Assembly (NCBI GenBank): GCA_963780865.1
Contig: CAWADT010000001.1
Span: forward strand, 62,001-126,000
DNA length: 64,000 nt
Direction: 5' to 3'
Source of the DNA: FEN-1073 sp963780865
GTDB lineage: Bacteria; Chloroflexota; Anaerolineae; Anaerolineales; RBG-16-64-43
Part shown: piece after piece, positions 43,648-51,339 of the stretch
Position numbering within the stretch: position 1 is the first letter of the stretch
Layout: each line of letters starts with the position of its first letter
Translations under genes and position numbers: made by a program
The notes under the pieces: model-generated
The model's database searches: none
What the model saw: the letters and a program-made list of their open reading frames with translations, nothing else
What the model was told of the DNA's origin: nothing

Positions 43648-43787
43648 ATGGGTGCTGAAAAACAGGGGAGATGTCATCGCGAGTTTACCCTCGCGCCTGC
43701 CCCGCGATCTTTGCGGGGATGCAGGGGCGCCGGGCGAGGCCGGGGCGGGGCTCGCAATGACAAAGTCCGATATTTTTCCGCAGCCTA
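43648..43787. mobile_element. Miniature element, IS5-type ends, decayed
   Basis: Left end GGGTGCTGAAAAA and right end TTTTTCCGCAGCCTA are inverted repeats of the AGGCTGTTGAAAA type. CTAA lies on the left; no matching right repeat is left. The interior has a long dyad typical of TCATCGCGAG...CTCGCAATGACA repeats. It fills most of the gap between the FHA gene and the 411-residue membrane protein gene. Confidence 0.5.
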
Positions 43788-43869
43788 TTTGAAATGAATC
43801 CAACACTTGGGCAGTTGCGCCGGTCCTGTGAATCAGCGCGCCGATCTCCGCCTTGAGGGCTGCTGCCTT

Positions 43870-45105
43870 CTATTCCTCAACCACCGGCCAGCCCGCTTTT
43901 TTTACGTGCAGCGTTTTTTCCTCGTACGCCACCCGCTCGACGTCGGTGGCGATCCCCTCGTATTCTTTCTGGCAAATCCGGGAAAGCAAGCCGTGCGTTC
44001 CCGCCAGCGCCAGGGTGGAAAGCGCCGCCAGGACCGCGTTCAAATTTTGCCAGTCGGTCTTGGGCTCGAGAATTTGGATCAGCATCGAGGCTTCGGTGGT
44101 GAGGGCGATGATCTTCCGGCGGTAGGCCGAATTTAAATACTTCACGTAGGCCACATACAGCTCCCGAAGCTTCTCCGCGTCTTCATATTGAAACTCGAGC
44201 GCGAACGCGTACCCCATCGCCTTTCGGAAGGCCGCTTCCCCGTCCAAAATCGTAATCGATTCCTCAAGCGCCCGCGGAAGGATCGCCGCCCCTTCCATGA
44301 CCACGTCCCAGCGCGGCGAAAGCCCGCGATCGGAAAATTGCCGCTCCTGGCTTTTGAGGACCCTCACGGCCTCCGGGATTTGCCTGTCCACCACGTTCTT
44401 CATCGACCGGCGGATGGTTTCGGCCCTCTGCTGCAGGACGTGGCCGCACGTCACGCTGATCGAAGCGGTGAGCTTGGCGTTTTCCAGGGCTCCGAACTTC
44501 AGCATGGCGCGGCCCTGGTCGTCGAGGATTAATATGCCGACGGGTTTTTTGGAGGCGTCCCCCTTTTTAAAATAAACAATGTAAAAATAGTTTTTTCCCT
44601 CTATTTTCAAAATGGGAATGTAATCCCGCACCGTTTCCCCCCGGGAAGCATTGGCCAACTCCCGCGCCGCCCGGCGCACCGCCGGGTAGCGCCGAAAGGC
44701 GTTCGCCCGGGTGCGGTGATTGATATTCAAGATCGAGTGAGCGTACAGCATCATCCCGGAAACGGCCATTCCCCAGGCGCCGATCGCGAGAAACGAAAGC
44801 AGGCTCATCCGGTAGGAGCCCGCCGCGCCGCTGCGGGTCAGTAAAATCAGCGCCGTGCCTCCCGCCAGGAATAAGAGCACGGCAATGATAATCGTCACGG
44901 CGATCAGACCGTTGTGGGAGAGGCCCCTTCCCCGCCGCGGCCAGGGCCGGGCCAGCAGATCGAAATAATTCTTCCGCAATTCATCGGATTTATTCTCCGG
45001 TTCCGGAAACTCCGTTCCAAAGCCGTTGAGCAAATCCACGATGGAATCCCTCGAGGGCCGCGCTCTCCGGCGTTCGACCCCGGGCCGATCCTGGGCGAGT
45101 GTCAT
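43870..45105 (-). CDS. Two-helix membrane protein of the type VII-like locus, unknown family
   Basis: A 411-residue protein. The N-terminal 60 residues are charged and cytosolic-like, then two membrane segments (about 66-89 and 100-128), then a soluble domain of about 280 residues. The soluble part has a beta-rich stretch (YIPILKIEGKNYFYIVYFKKGD) and a long helical region (VLQQRAETIRRSMKNVVDRQ). I see no EccB, EccD, EccE, EssA or EssB signature, though topology would suit a core or accessory membrane part. GGAGGA lies before the ATG. No gene lies between it and the next locus gene on the same strand. Function unknown. Confidence 0.65.
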   Translation of the reverse strand: MTLAQDRPGVERRRARPSRDSIVDLLNGFGTEFPEPENKSDELRKNYFDLLARPWPRRGRGLSHNGLIAVTIIIAVLLFLAGGTALILLTRSGAAGSYRMSLLSFLAIGAWGMAVSGMMLYAHSILNINHRTRANAFRRYPAVRRAARELANASRGETVRDYIPILKIEGKNYFYIVYFKKGDASKKPVGILILDDQGRAMLKFGALENAKLTASISVTCGHVLQQRAETIRRSMKNVVDRQIPEAVRVLKSQERQFSDRGLSPRWDVVMEGAAILPRALEESITILDGEAAFRKAMGYAFALEFQYEDAEKLRELYVAYVKYLNSAYRRKIIALTTEASMLIQILEPKTDWQNLNAVLAALSTLALAGTHGLLSRICQKEYEGIATDVERVAYEEKTLHVKKAGWPVVEE

Positions 45106-45230
45106 GCAGAACGTCCTCCGCGAAGGGTTGTCTTCTTCATTCCGTCCACTAACGCCTTTCTTCCCGGCCCGCGGCCGTGGCGGTAAAGAGGTGGCCGGCG
45201 AAAACTCGGGGACATTTTTCAGAGACGATA

Positions 45231-45398
45231 GTAACCACTCAGCCCAAGAAAAACTGGAAGGAATTCGACAGGATTGATGACTTGGTGTCCTTCTCCCTCA
45301 TCCGGCCTTCCCCCCGGAAAATCGCCGAGGGTCCGGCCACCTTCTCCCAGCTTATGCTGGGAGAAGGACGGGATGAGGGGGGAAGGCTGAGTAGTTAC
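45231..45398. mobile_element. Miniature element with 8-bp target duplication (GTAAC-type ends)
   Basis: A 168-bp element with ends GTAACCACTCAGCC and GGCTGAGTAGTTAC, which are 14-bp inverted repeats with one mismatch. It is flanked by AGACGATA (45223-45230) and AGACGGTA (45399-45406). The interior has the hairpin CCTTCTCCCAGCTTATGCTGGGAGAAGG in two parts around TTAT. It occupies the 306-base gap 45106-45411 together with a short unique stretch. Confidence 0.85.
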
Positions 45399-45411
45399 AG
45401 ACGGTAAATAC

Positions 45412-46584
45412 TTACCGCTCCTCCGGCAAACCCGTGCCCCGGGTGGCCGATGTGAGAAACGGCGACCGGGCCGTGAGTTGAAGGGATTCCTGCGTGCCGA
45501 TCTCGGAAATCAATTTAAGATCGGGGCTGCCGCCGGCCAGCTTTAGGGCCGAGCGGATGCCGTCCGCCACTTTGGAAAGCACCACTTTTTCGCTGTCGGA
45601 AAGCAAAGTGGCCTGTCCGGCCAGCCAGCCGGAAAATCCAAACGCGCCCACCGTGGCGGGATTGACGATCAGCGGAGCGGCGGATCCGCCGCCGCCCAGG
45701 GAAGGATCGTAGGGCGCCGTATGGCCCTGCAATCTAAGGATGAAAAATGCTCCGCCGCCGATCACCAGCGCGGCGAGCAACAAAAGGTAGGGCATGCCGT
45801 TGGCGTTTAACTTCGGGTTCGGTTCCGCGCTGATCCCGGCCAGGGGAAAGATGGCGGCGATGCTGGTCGGGGTCAGGGAAGCCGTCGCCGACGGGACGAT
45901 CTTTGTTTGGGTGGACGACGGAGCGGGGCCGAGGACGGCGGCCGTTACGGAAGGCAGCGGCGTCGGCGTGGCGCTCCGGCCGTACTCCGGCGGCGTTCTG
46001 GAAGGCCGCGGGGTGGAGGTTGGTGCGCCCGGCGGAACCGTATCGGTGGGCACTTCCGTCGCGGTCGGAGTCCGGGTTGGCGTGGACGTCGGCGTCCGGG
46101 TTTGCGTGGGTGTCGGCGTCACGGTTGGCGTGGTTGTAGATGTGGGCGTCAGGGTAGATGTTCGTGTGGAAGTAGGTGTCCATGTAGATGTGTTAGTCGA
46201 TGTAGGAGTATTGGTCGGTATGAGAGTGTAGGTGGGAGTATTGACCTGTGTAAGAGTGTAGGTGGGAATATCGGTGAGAGTTACAGTAGGAACTTCGGTG
46301 GGAGCTTCAGTAGGAACTTCGGTAGGTATTTCGGTGAGAGTTTCAGTGGGAATTTCGGTGGGAGCTTCAGTAGGAACTTCAGTGGGAACTTCGGTGGGAG
46401 CTTCGGTGGGAGTTTCGCTCCCCTCTTGTTTATTCCATAGCCCATCGGATTTACTTACGCCCAAAAATAAAGTGCCATAGGAAAATCCAATAATCAGAAA
46501 TACTATCAGGGCGCCTCGAAAATGGCGCCTGATGAGCGCCAGCGCGGATTGGAGAAGCAGCGGAACGGAGAAGAATTTGTTCAT
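45412..46584 (-). CDS. Membrane protein with long Thr/Pro-rich repeat region
   Basis: A 390-residue protein. A first membrane segment lies at about residues 22-43. The region 55-255 is rich in PTEx, PTxT and PTST repeats and resembles a mucin-like stalk outside the cell. A second membrane segment is at about 268-288 (YLLLLAALVIGGGAFFIL). The last 100 residues are soluble (LLSDSEKVVLSKVADGIRSALKLAG). Such a layout puts both ends in the cytosol and the stalk outside. It is the outermost gene of the type VII-like locus on this strand. I recognise no family. The repeat is unstable-looking at DNA level. Confidence 0.7.
   Translation of the reverse strand: MNKFFSVPLLLQSALALIRRHFRGALIVFLIIGFSYGTLFLGVSKSDGLWNKQEGSETPTEAPTEVPTEVPTEAPTEIPTETLTEIPTEVPTEAPTEVPTVTLTDIPTYTLTQVNTPTYTLIPTNTPTSTNTSTWTPTSTRTSTLTPTSTTTPTVTPTPTQTRTPTSTPTRTPTATEVPTDTVPPGAPTSTPRPSRTPPEYGRSATPTPLPSVTAAVLGPAPSSTQTKIVPSATASLTPTSIAAIFPLAGISAEPNPKLNANGMPYLLLLAALVIGGGAFFILRLQGHTAPYDPSLGGGGSAAPLIVNPATVGAFGFSGWLAGQATLLSDSEKVVLSKVADGIRSALKLAGGSPDLKLISEIGTQESLQLTARSPFLTSATRGTGLPEER
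46261..46420. repeat. 12-bp/60-bp coding tandem repeat
   Basis: Units such as GGAACTTCGGTG and GGAGCTTCAGTA repeat every 12 bp, with a higher-order period of 60 bp (46261-46320 and 46321-46380 match closely). They encode the PTEVPTEAPTE repeats of the membrane protein on the minus strand. Confidence 0.85.
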
Positions 46585-46627
46585 ATTCCCCTCGCGAACT
46601 TGGCTATTGAGTCAAAAAATTTATTAA

Positions 46628-47911
46628 CAGGCTGTTGAAAAACTAGTCTAAAGCAAGCGAATCGAAGCAGTGATCGGCGTGTTTTAATAGTAAGAGGAAA
46701 AAAACCATGCGCCGAGCCGATCCCATAAATCCCCCCGCTTTTTATTTCATCGATATCGAAGAAATGGTGCCGGCAACCCATCCACTCCGGAAAATCCGCG
46801 CCATGACCGATTGCGCCCTCGCCGAAATGAAATGGGACCTGGATCAACTGTATCAGGAAAATGGCCGTCCATGCATTCCGCCGGAAATGCTGCTGCGAGC
46901 GCTTCTCCTGCAATACCTCTTCTCCGTGCGGAGCGAGCGCTTGCTCATGGAACAATTGGAATACAACATGCTGTTTCGTTGGTTTGTGGGATTGGCTCCG
47001 CATGAGCGCGTTTGGGATCATTCCACCTTTTCCAAGAATCGGAAAAGGTTCTTGGATGGCGATCTGGCTCGAAAATTCCTCCTGGAAACGGTCCGCCAAG
47101 CAACCGTAAAAGGCCTCGTCAGCGATGAGCATTTTTCGGTGGATGGCACTCTGGTGGAGGCGTGGGCTAGTCTTAAAAGCATCAAACCAGTGAAAGCTGA
47201 TGATACCGAAGGGACCGATCCTCCGCCTCAAGGACCCGGAAATCCATCCATTGATTTTCGCGGTGAAACCCGGCGAAATGAGACTCATCGATCGACGACA
47301 GACCCCGAAAGCCGTCTGATACGTAAAGGGACAGGCGCGCAGGCGAAGTTATCGTATGTGGGGAATGCCATGATGGAAAACCGACATGGAATCGCGGTGG
47401 ATGGAGATCTTCGGATTGCAGAAAACAACGCCGAGCGGAATGGTTGTTTGGAAATGCTCCGACGGAAGCAGGAAGGACGCTCGAGAGGCATTACTGTTGG
47501 CGGGGACAAATGGTTTGATGAAGCTAAATTCATCCGGGAATGTCGCGTCTTGAACATCGTTCCGCATATTGCGGTCAAGGATCAGAGAGGATCCAAGTTG
47601 GTAGATGGGCGGACAACGAGACATGAAGGATATCGAGTAAGTCTAATTATCCGGAAGCGTATTGAAGAAATCTTTGGTTGGTTGAAAGAACAAGGGAGAT
47701 TGCGGAGAGTCAAATTCCGGGGTGTTGCAAAGGTGAGTTGGTTTTTCCTCTTTGCGCTTGGGATTTACAATCTGATTAGAATGTGCAACCTGGAAGCGGC
47801 ACCAAGCACCTGAAAACCGGATGGAAATAAGAAGGCTCCTGGAATACACGTTCCCGGAGCCCTTATAAATCCGTTCCCAAGAGTTATTATTGAGGCTAAT
47901 TCAACAGCCTG
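46628..47911 (+). mobile_element. IS5-type insertion sequence, complete
   Basis: A 1284-bp element with perfect 12-bp ends CAGGCTGTTGAA / TTCAACAGCCTG and 4-bp TTAA duplications (46624-46627, 47912-47915). It carries one intact transposase gene. Its right end is inserted at the very edge of the miniature element at 47915-48057. Confidence 0.9.
46707..47813 (+). CDS. IS5-family-type transposase
   Basis: A 368-residue DDE transposase. The N-terminal part has the DUF772-type helical region (IPPEMLLRALLLQYLFSVRSERLLMEQLEYNMLFRWFVGL). The catalytic domain begins with HFSVDGTLVEAWAS, where the first Asp sits. SYVGNAMMENRHGIAVDGDL and VGGDKWFDEAKFI hold the next acidic position, and RIEEIFGWLKEQGRLRRVKFRG near the end supplies the Glu. 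The frame is intact and there is a plausible GAGGAAAA before the ATG, so the copy may be active. IS5 is the best family call from motif layout and the 4-bp duplication. Confidence 0.88.
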   Translation: MRRADPINPPAFYFIDIEEMVPATHPLRKIRAMTDCALAEMKWDLDQLYQENGRPCIPPEMLLRALLLQYLFSVRSERLLMEQLEYNMLFRWFVGLAPHERVWDHSTFSKNRKRFLDGDLARKFLLETVRQATVKGLVSDEHFSVDGTLVEAWASLKSIKPVKADDTEGTDPPPQGPGNPSIDFRGETRRNETHRSTTDPESRLIRKGTGAQAKLSYVGNAMMENRHGIAVDGDLRIAENNAERNGCLEMLRRKQEGRSRGITVGGDKWFDEAKFIRECRVLNIVPHIAVKDQRGSKLVDGRTTRHEGYRVSLIIRKRIEEIFGWLKEQGRLRRVKFRGVAKVSWFFLFALGIYNLIRMCNLEAAPST

Positions 47912-47914
47912 TTA

Positions 47915-48057
47915 ATAACTACTCAGCCCAAGAAAAGCTGGAAGGAATTCCACAGGATTGATGATCTGGTATTGCTCCCCCTCATCCGGCCTTCGGCCAC
48001 CTTCTCCCAGCTTATGCTGGGAGAAGGATGGGATGAGGGGGAAGGCTGAGGAGTTAC
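47915..48057. mobile_element. Miniature element (GTAAC-type ends) cut off from its left flank by the IS
   Basis: A 143-bp element with ends ATAACTACTCAGCC and GGCTGAGGAGTTAC, closely similar to 45231-45398 inside and out. Its right flank is ATTTATTA (48058-48065). The identical octamer lies at 46619-46626, on the far side of the IS, so this is the original 8-bp duplication. Confidence 0.85.
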
Positions 48058-48389
48058 ATTTATTATTGGGACGATTGTACTACTTGAAGGGGAAAATGAT
48101 TGCCTGTCCAGGCTTTCTAATTATTCGAAAAGTAAGCTCAACTGATATGCTAGTCATTCATGCTAAGCGGCAATTCAAACAAAAATTATCCAAAATAAAA
48201 AACATAGAGCGGGGCTTAATTTGGAACCGGCAGCCGTGTTGTTTTTTTATGTGAGCATTGGTCCGGCGGCGATTGAAAATGCCGGCGTCCCATCCCTTTC
48301 ACGCGCCGGCCTTCTCATTTAAATATAGCCGCCTTCCGGCAAAAGCGACCTCCGGTACGTTTCTAACCCGCTTTCCTCATTCTTATAAC

Positions 48390-48591
48390 GACAGCTTTCT
48401 ATAAGCCCGTCATGCCCGAGCCTGCCCTCGAGTGGATTTCTCGGGGGTCGGGTATCCAAGGTTTGGCTCGTCATGCCCGAGTGTCCTAATCGGGCATCCA
48501 CAATAAACTCGCTATCATCCAATTGTGGGTTCTGGATTCCCGCCTAGAGCACGCGGGAATGACAGTTTTCTATAAGCCCGTCATGCCCGAG
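48390..48591. repeat. Repeated TCATGCCCGAG palindromic region
   Basis: The gap 48066-48647 has no gene. ACAGYTTTCTATAAGCCCG followed by TCATGCCCGAG occurs at 48391-48420 and again at 48562-48591. Between them are TCGTCATGCCCGAG, a CGGGCATCCA partner and GGATTCCCGCCTAGAGCACGCGGGAAT. These are the mosaic palindromes often seen as dispersed extragenic repeats. Confidence 0.7.
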
Positions 48592-48647
48592 TGTCCTTAC
48601 TGTGTCCTCGGGCGTTTTTCCCGGGGATCGGGCATCCATGCGGGATC

Positions 48648-48902
48648 TTATTGATACCTCGCGCCGTGAATCAGCGCGCAGATCTCGGCCTTGCGGGCCA
48701 CGCCGAATTTGTTCAGGACGTGGCGCACGTGGGTTTTCACCGTCTCAGGCGAGACCACGAGGTCTTCCGCCATCTCCCGGTTGGTGTGCCCGGCGGCGAT
48801 CAGCACCAGAACCTCGTGCTCGCGCCGGGTGAGCGTGGAATAGGAAACGGCCGCGGAATCACGGAACATTTGCTGCGGAAGGGGGGAGATTGTTCGTTCC
48901 AT
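48648..48902 (-). CDS. Solo LuxR/GerE-type DNA-binding protein
   Basis: An 84-residue protein consisting almost only of a GerE helix-turn-helix: LTRREHEVLVLIAAGHTNRE, then VSPETVKTHVRHVLNKFGVA with the recognition helix. There is no receiver or ligand-binding domain. I chose the ATG at 48902 because GAGGG lies five bases upstream; the frame extends to 48980 without a ribosome binding site. It may be a small autonomous regulator or an antagonist of a larger LuxR protein. A good promoter with a dyad in its spacer lies upstream, which suggests autoregulation. Confidence 0.85.
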   Translation of the reverse strand: MERTISPLPQQMFRDSAAVSYSTLTRREHEVLVLIAAGHTNREMAEDLVVSPETVKTHVRHVLNKFGVARKAEICALIHGARYQ

Positions 48903-48968
48903 AGGACCCTCAAGCGGAAGGAAGAATGGATTTTTGCCTGGATTGTTGGAATTTTCGGAAGTTTTATT

Positions 48969-48996
48969 ATCATAGCACAAATGTTCTATTTGTCAA
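48969..48996 (-). promoter_or_regulatory. luxR-type gene promoter with operator-like dyad
   Basis: On the minus strand TTGACA (48996-48991) and TATGAT (48974-48969) are 16 bp apart. ACAAAT-N5-ATTTGT (48977-48993) fills the spacer, and a further GGACAAAT half-site is at 49004-49011. Binding of a dimer there would block RNA polymerase. Confidence 0.75.
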
Positions 48997-49058
48997 TAGC
49001 AAAGGACAAATTTTTCGGTAGGGCAACTCATCATTCACCTTTATCCACGCCAAACAAG

Positions 49059-49160
49059 GTACGCGGATTTCACGGATTTTGAAGTTTTCGCGGATTAATT
49101 TTTAAATATAAAAAGGATTTTTTTCCGCGCGATCCGTTTCATTCCGCGCAATCCGCGTCC
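49059..49160. repeat. Palindromic GTACGCGGATT element
   Basis: Begins GTACGCGGATTTCACGGATT and ends with AATCCGCGT; related to 51340-51453. About 100 bp, AT-rich centre, noncoding. Confidence 0.6.
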
Positions 49161-49214
49161 AGAGCTTCCCGGCCGGGAGGCGGCGATATGAATGGGAAGG
49201 CGTCCTGGATTGTC

Positions 49215-49242
49215 TTGACAACCTTCCCCAATAGGATATACT
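49215..49242 (+). promoter_or_regulatory. Promoter of the trpB2 leader
   Basis: Perfect TTGACA (49215-49220) and TATACT (49237-49242), 16 bp apart. The transcript would start near 49249 and include the whole T-box leader. Confidence 0.8.
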
Positions 49243-49248
49243 CACGCC

Positions 49249-49579
49249 CAATCGAAAAATAATAACAACGTCGATGAGGACGAGTACGCGCCGCGGGTGC
49301 CCCAGAGAGCCGGTCGAACGGTGGAAGGCCGGCGGAAATCCGGACGCGGAATGGACCTCGGAGTTGCCGGGCGAACGGGAATACCGATAGCCCAGGCCGG
49401 AACCGCCCCCGTTATCGGGCGGGGGGCGTTCGATGAACTTTCGATCGCCCCAATGAGTGAGGCTGGCAATCCGGACCCTGCACATTCACGCAGGGTTTTA
49501 TTTTTGGAGCGCCCGCCGAACTTGGGTGGCACCACGAGCCGAAGCGCCCGTCCCAAGATTGGGACGGGCGTTTGTATTT
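49249..49579 (+). ncRNA. T-box riboswitch, tryptophan-specific
   Basis: A leader of about 330 bases. Stem I shows GACGAG, the AGAGAGC bulge (49304-49310), the distal-loop-like GGTGGAAGGCC, and the specifier region GAATGGACC with codon TGG (49352-49354, Trp). The T-box core GGTGGCACCACG is at 49525-49536; its TGGC pairs with the GCCA end of tRNA(Trp), whose discriminator is G. The terminator CGCCCGTCCCAA / TTGGGACGGGCG (49545-49570) plus T-rich tail follows. Uncharged tRNA(Trp) should favour the antiterminator and switch on trpB2. Confidence 0.9.
49545..49579 (+). terminator. T-box terminator
   Basis: CGCCCGTCCCAA (49545-49556) and TTGGGACGGGCG (49559-49570) form the stem, followed by TTTGTATTT. 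Overlap of its 5' arm with the antiterminator partner is expected for a T-box. Confidence 0.9.
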
Positions 49580-49647
49580 CCGCCGGGCGGCGTACGGAAA
49601 AAGCGGCGGGAATTCCGAATCCGACACGATCTTTTCACGGAGGAGCC

Positions 49648-51015
49648 ATGGTAGAAAAATCGAAATTTCATCTGGGCGAGCACGAGATCCCCAAGGCCTG
49701 GTACAACATCCAGCCGGACCTGCCCTACCCGCAATTTCCGCCGCTGCATCCGGGCACGCTGCAGCCCGTCACGCCGGATTTCCTCTCGGTGCTGTTCCCG
49801 ATGAACCTGATCATGCAGGAAGTCAGTCAGGATCGGTACATCGAGATTCCCGATCCGGTGCGGGAGATTTACCGGCTCTGGCGGCCCACGCCGCTGATCC
49901 GCGCGGTGCAGCTGGAAAAGATGCTCGACACGCCGGCCCACATCTACTTCAAGAACGAAGGCGTCAGCCCGGTCGGGTCGCACAAGCCCAACACCGCCGT
50001 GGCCCAGGCCTTCTACAACAAGGAGGCCGGCACCAAGGCCCTCACCACCGAAACCGGAGCCGGACAGTGGGGATCGGCCCTCGCGATGGGCTGCAACTTC
50101 TTCGGGATCGACCTCGAAGTGTACATGGTCAAAGTCTCCTACCAGCAGAAGCCCTACCGGCGGGTGCTGATGGAAAACTTCGGCGCCAAGGTCTACGCCA
50201 GCCCGACCGACCGCACGCAATTCGGGCGCGGGCTGCTCGCGAAGGATCCGCAGAACGGCGGGTCGCTGGGGATCGCCATTTCCGAGGCGGTGGAAGTGGC
50301 CGCCACCTCCGGCGGCGCCAAGCGCTACTCGCTCGGCTCGGTGCTTAATCACGTACTGATGCACCAAACCGTGATCGGCGAGGAAACCCTCAAGCAGATG
50401 GAGATGGCCGGGGAATATCCGGACGTGGTAATCGGGTGCGTCGGCGGCGGCAGCAACTTCGCCGGCATCGCCTTCCCCTTCGTCCGCGAGAATCTCAAGA
50501 ACGGCCGGACAACCCGCATCGTCGCCGTGGAGCCGCTCGCCTGCCCGTCGATGACCAAGGGGATGTACGCCTACGATTACGGCGACAGCGCCAAGATGGC
50601 GCCGGTGGTGAAGATGTACACCCTCGGCCACGGATTCATGCCGCCCGGGATTCACGCCGGCGGACTGCGCTACCACGGCATGTCGCCGCTGGTCTCGGGC
50701 CTGTACGCCAACAAGCTGATCGAGGCGGTGGCCGTCCACCAGCTGGAAACCTTCAAGGCCGCCAAGCAGTTCATGCAGACCGAGGGCATGGTCCCGGCGC
50801 CGGAATCCTCGCACGCCATCTGCGTGGCGATCGCCGAGGCGCTCAAGGCCAAGCAGGAAGGCAAAAAGAAAGTGATCGTGTTCAACCTCTCCGGCAACGG
50901 CTATCTGGATTTGGGCGCGTACGACGCCTACAACCACGGCCAGCTCGAGGATTACGAATATCCGGCCGAGGCGGTGGCCGAGGCGGAGAAGGATCTGCCG
51001 AAAACGGCTATGTAG
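49648..51015 (+). CDS. trpB2: TrpB2, tryptophan synthase beta chain-like protein
   Basis: A 455-residue PLP enzyme of the TrpB2 group. The PLP lysine is Lys113 in GSHKPNTAVAQ, and GCVGGGSNFAG binds the phosphate. The long N-terminal part with LHPGTLQPVTPDFLSVLFP and the insertions set TrpB2 apart from TrpB1. It joins indole (or O-phosphoserine/serine) to make tryptophan; in some species it works without TrpA. No trpA or other trp gene is near. The ATG has GGAGG before it; the upstream open frame lies inside the T-box and is not real. Control by tRNA(Trp) supports the tryptophan role. Confidence 0.95.
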   Translation: MVEKSKFHLGEHEIPKAWYNIQPDLPYPQFPPLHPGTLQPVTPDFLSVLFPMNLIMQEVSQDRYIEIPDPVREIYRLWRPTPLIRAVQLEKMLDTPAHIYFKNEGVSPVGSHKPNTAVAQAFYNKEAGTKALTTETGAGQWGSALAMGCNFFGIDLEVYMVKVSYQQKPYRRVLMENFGAKVYASPTDRTQFGRGLLAKDPQNGGSLGIAISEAVEVAATSGGAKRYSLGSVLNHVLMHQTVIGEETLKQMEMAGEYPDVVIGCVGGGSNFAGIAFPFVRENLKNGRTTRIVAVEPLACPSMTKGMYAYDYGDSAKMAPVVKMYTLGHGFMPPGIHAGGLRYHGMSPLVSGLYANKLIEAVAVHQLETFKAAKQFMQTEGMVPAPESSHAICVAIAEALKAKQEGKKKVIVFNLSGNGYLDLGAYDAYNHGQLEDYEYPAEAVAEAEKDLPKTAM

Positions 51016-51060
51016 ACCAAGGGGGAACTTTATCCCCGGGGGATGGGGGACCGTACCAAT

Positions 51061-51095
51061 AGACACGCCGCCTGTTTGGGCGGCGTGTCTGTTTT
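51061..51095 (+). terminator. Intrinsic terminator after trpB2
   Basis: AGACACGCCGCC (51061-51072) pairs perfectly with GGCGGCGTGTCT (51079-51090), followed by GTTTT. Confidence 0.9.
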
Positions 51096-51339
51096 CCATT
51101 CCCATCATCCGGCCTCCGGCCACCTTCTCCCAGCTTACCCTCGCTTCGTGATCGCGCAGGTTCGAAGAAACGACCCTGCGCACTCCGCGAGGGCAGGCGC
51201 TGGGAGAACCTGTCCCGGAGCGCCCGTCCCGAGCGGAGCGAGGGATAGCGACGGGAGGATGGGATGAGGGCGGAGTTGTTCCGAATCGCTTTTCTCTTCC
51301 AGCCGGGATCGCCGATCCCGGCTACAAAACCCAATACCC

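Noticed and set aside
46261..46420. Possible CRISPR-like array
   Set aside because: The repeats are 12-bp coding units for PTEx repeats, without spacers of constant length.
47958..48254. 98-residue frame next to the IS
   Set aside because: Begins inside the miniature element 47915-48057 and has no coding look.
49297..49647. In-frame upstream extension of trpB2
   Set aside because: It lies within the T-box leader and terminator; the ATG at 49648 has a good ribosome binding site and matches the family start.
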